Positions 32,661-35,284 of a stretch of 35,284 bases of DNA are shown here, piece by piece. The stretch comes from Polymyxa betae (Eukaryota > Endomyxa > Phytomyxea > Plasmodiophorida > Plasmodiophoridae). The notes under the pieces were generated by a model. That model saw nothing but the letters and a program-made list of their open reading frames with translations. It did not search any database and was not told where the DNA came from. The DNA is taken from NCBI GenBank assembly GCA_003693705.1, contig RBZT01000759.1, forward strand, positions 1-35,284. Direction: 5' to 3'. Each line of letters begins with the position of its first letter. The stretch's first letter is position 1. A program made the translations under genes and the position numbers.

Positions 32661-32730
32661 GGCAATTTGCCTAAATTTTCCAGCCATGCGTTTTGGAAAG
32701 AGCGCCGCCGGTTGACCATAAATCAGCAAA
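32661..32730. repeat. Degenerate dispersed repeat, copy B
   Basis: GGCAATTTGCCTAAATTTTC and the following CCATGCG, GGAAAGAGCGCCGCCGGTT align by eye with 26737-26803. Same orientation, gene-free context. Confidence 0.45.
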
Positions 32731-33010
32731 CTAGTCGAATTCAATCCAATCCAATCTACTGCTGATGTTGCTTGATTTGCTTTTTCTATTTTACAAAAAA
32801 CTTCATTCAAGAGGCCTATATATTAACAATGATACAGCTGGATTCGAATCGCATGCTAGGATTAGTGTCTGAATTAATTATGCGACAAGGCTGATTCAAT
32901 ACGGTTCATTTTCACATGGTACCAACATAACGGAATGCTGGACAAGTTTCGAGTTCCAAAATCGCACCCACTTTCTTGAAAATACAGTACAAGCGAAAAA
33001 GGGTGAAGAC

Positions 33011-33036
33011 TGACGTGTGACGACTGACGAGTGACG
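33011..33036. promoter_or_regulatory. Four TGACG boxes at exact 7-bp period
   Basis: TGACG starts at 33011, 33018, 33025 and 33032 (TGACGTG, TGACGAC, TGACGAG, TGACGAA). TGACG is the core half-site of CREB/ATF- and TGA-type bZIP factors; the first copy extends to TGACGTG. The array lies 136-170 bp before the first candidate ATG of the downstream gene, where a promoter is expected. It could also be a simple heptanucleotide expansion. Confidence 0.5.
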
Positions 33037-33180
33037 AACCTAATCTGTTGGCGACCTGACTGAAATGCGATATCTATTTGCGAATTTTGCGCGAGTTTTG
33101 CGGTTTTTTTCTATAGGTTCCTCTCTTTGTCTGGATCTCACCATCATGCCTTCAGTGTCGAGTAGCAGTGACAATGGACC

Positions 33181-35284
33181 ATGTCGTGTCCAAAACTGTC
33201 GCTAACCGGAAATTCTCACGGGAGCCCTGTGGCCCAACTTGAATTCGACATGGGACTCTCCCAACTTGCAGATGAATTGGGTTCTGAGCCCATCAAACTG
33301 GATCTGAAGCTAGATGGTTTCATAGCCGAGCTTCTTGTCAAAGACGGATTCGCACTGGCTGCCAGCCGCAACGGCATGCCTGTTGACAGGAACCTGAAAT
33401 GGGCTACAGCATGCAGGAAGGTAATGCACAACTCGTGACCTCTTCCGATCAATTTCAAATCTGACTGTATCAATCAATCTACAGCAAAAACGCTATCATG
33501 AAGGCTTGTCTTATCGCCAAATGGGTCTGCACCGCCGATCCGGATGTGAAACGTCGAGCAGCTGACGCTCTGGACATGGTGGACCAGGGAACGATTGCTG
33601 TCATGGACTCTGTTCTCGCTGCCGCTATCGAACGAACGCTGTGCCGCGTCTACTGCTTTCCAACTTCCAATAAGATATCACAGGAGCTGCAGTTCTGGCA
33701 GTGCCAAAGGACCGAAGATTTTTCCAAGATGCAATCGTTGGACCGCATGTTCATCCGGTTGAGGCAAGTACGCCAGGATATGTCAAAACAGTTGTCAATG
33801 TTTCCAAATATCCGACAATTGTTCCAGCATGGGTCGGACTATGACTCGTCTTCACAGCATCCGGTAACTTTATTGGCTTGGTTTGATGACGGCAGGTCTG
33901 AAATTGTTCCCGGGTAGCTGAGCACGGCAGACGGCAGTGCCATCCACAGTTCCAACTCCTCCACTAGTTCAGACGAGCGTCACCTGGTGTACGTCAACGG
34001 GATGGGAGTGGGGTCGCGATTGCCCCAGTTGAACGACAGTGAACTAGCGATCTGGTCTCTATTCTTTCTTTTGCAGAAGAAGCAAACATGTCGAGATTAT
34101 GGCGTTGGCAAGAACGCTTTCCTGTTCAGCACCATTAGCCAGAATGCTCTCAGTTTTGTAGAAGCCAGATGTTTTGATGATGGGGATCGGCTCTGGCAAT
34201 GTTTGGTCAGTACAATTTTGAAACTGCCGTATTGTGCCGACATCAACTGGGACGAGGTCGCCATGGTCGAAGTCCCTTCCAGGAACAGGACCCGCGGGAT
34301 GATGAATAGGTGGACTCGAAACCTCTGCAATGCCTGGGGATGTCTGCCTTTCTGTAAAGATGGTTTCTCCAGATTCTGGGACCTTTGGCAGCAAGCTGCC
34401 GAATACGTTACTGTCAAATGGTCAGGAGATTCCGAGCCTGAGATCAATGATGAGATTTCGGAGGTTTTCTATCTGATCACACACCTGGTCTATACCGGTA
34501 CCTGCTACATGTCACGCGCCCTATGCTTATGTATAGCATCGTAAAGATGGAGCGGCTGGTCGCATATGCCCCTCGCCACCTGAAGTTGTCGTTTACGAGG
34601 TGATTGGATTCTGTGTTTATGCCATCACCTGATCACCAGGCAATCTGACCTGATGTTTGTTCAGCTGGCTGTATACCAACAAACAGATAGAAGTACAGCC
34701 TTCGGGATTGGAAGACCCGTTCCTTGCCCAGAATGGCAACCAACCCATTGACTGGGAGTGGATTTGCGATTGGGCGGATGTCGTGAAGCTCGAAACCATG
34801 GTCTTTTGTCGATTCGGAGAGAACACCGATATCGACAAAGCCATAAGACAGTTCCAGAGGATCTGTGAGCGCGGAGGACGATCCAACAGCGTGTTCGATA
34901 TAGCCATGGATTGCCGCCTGGATTTTGACGAAGAGCTGGTCGTTTTTCAATCGACAAATGGCTCCGTTCAGGTATCCGTCACTCCTCTGAAGATTTCCAG
35001 CATTAAATCTGTTACAGATCCGCAACCTGTTCGCAGGTTTGCACAACGATTTGGCAGCCGACGGCTCGAAGATCGCTGCAGGAACGGTCACAGTCCAGGC
35101 CGACGACACGGATTTGATGATATACAATCCTGTGATCCATTTCCATCGAGCCACTCGGTTCAAGTGGAAGAAGTTTCCCAATGCACGAGCGGCCATGGGA
35201 CGGGCCTGGGAGAAACTCCTCCTGCAAGTTCCGAAGCTGAGAAAAACGTGGTCGCGTTACGCTTGTATCAACTTATATTTTCTC
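33181..35284 (+). CDS. Multi-exon orphan protein, runs off the window
   Basis: Coding blocks on the plus strand: 33181-33420 (ends WATACRK before GTAATG), 33498-33894 (MKACLIAKWVCTADPDVK to LLAWFDDG), then after an intron at 33895-33937 a block to ~34540 (SAIHSSNSSTSSDERHLVYV, WQCLVSTILKLPYCADINWD, EFW-like FSRFWDLWQQAAEYV), then 34665-34971 (WLYTNKQIEVQPSGLEDPFL), an intron 34972-35017, and a last block open to the window end (QADDTDLMIYNPVIHFHRAT). The introns at 33895, 34603 and 34972 have good signals. The joints near 33421-33497 and 34490-34540 do not keep frame with the best splice sites. I recognise no domain. The start may be 33181, 33147 or 33498. Confidence 0.5.

Larger units (their letters stand above)
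32145..33146. other. Intergenic kilobase
   Basis: Upstream region of the proline-rich gene (minus) and of the last gene (plus). No convincing coding frame; short frames on the minus strand are unrecognisable. It contains repeat copy B and the TGACG array listed separately. Confidence 0.45.

Noticed and set aside
32251-32810. Two 60-65-codon minus-strand frames
   Set aside because: Short, unrecognised, and one overlaps the degenerate repeat.

Overview
Nuclear DNA of a eukaryote with a compact, intron-rich genome. Protein-coding genes lie on both strands with short spacers. I can reconstruct about 36 introns by joining conserved protein blocks in frame; most are 43-60 bp, with extremes of 34 and 110 bp, and GTATG/GTAAG donors. 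TAA, TAG and TGA all end recognisable genes, so the code is standard. Three genes point to a cell with cilia and centrioles (FAM227, WDR31 and SFI1-like). I cannot place the organism further than a flagellated protist, early fungus or small animal. No rRNA, tRNA, CRISPR array or intact transposon was seen.

Layout. 1-840: strongly AT-rich edge with a small zinc-ribbon/zinc-finger ORF unlike the rest of the window and a 119-bp tandem duplication. 1308-7290 (minus): ASNSD1, an orphan signal-peptide plus 7-TM protein, and the TBL1/TBL1XR1 corepressor subunit. 8037-13566 (plus): a CID-RRM protein of the Nrd1/Seb1/SCAF family with a long Trp/RGG-rich tail, a FAM227 protein and a secreted orphan. 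13690-14270: a 38/40-bp minisatellite. 14384-19114 (plus): PP2A catalytic subunit (8 exons, including a 6-nt microexon and two GC-AG introns), two tiny possible membrane ORFs, a membrane-anchored protein with a possible LOTUS-like domain, and WDR31. 19181-24344 (minus): a 1,624-residue SFI1-like centrin-binding/coiled-coil protein convergent with WDR31. 24746-28969: two divergently transcribed paralogous serine carboxypeptidases. 29905-32144 (minus): PWP1 and a proline-rich orphan. 33181-35284 (plus): a multi-exon orphan that runs off the window and has two joints I cannot splice cleanly.

The genes do not form a pathway or operon. Most are housekeeping: transcription (CID-RRM, TBL1), ribosome assembly (PWP1), signalling (PP2A) and cilium/centrosome. 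No clear self-contained new biological system is present. The items most worth following up are the PP2A microexon with GC-AG introns, the WG/GW-rich tail on a Pol II CTD-binding protein, the invariant-Cys repeats in the SFI1-like protein, the 7-bp-phased TGACG array, and the compositionally foreign AT-rich edge.
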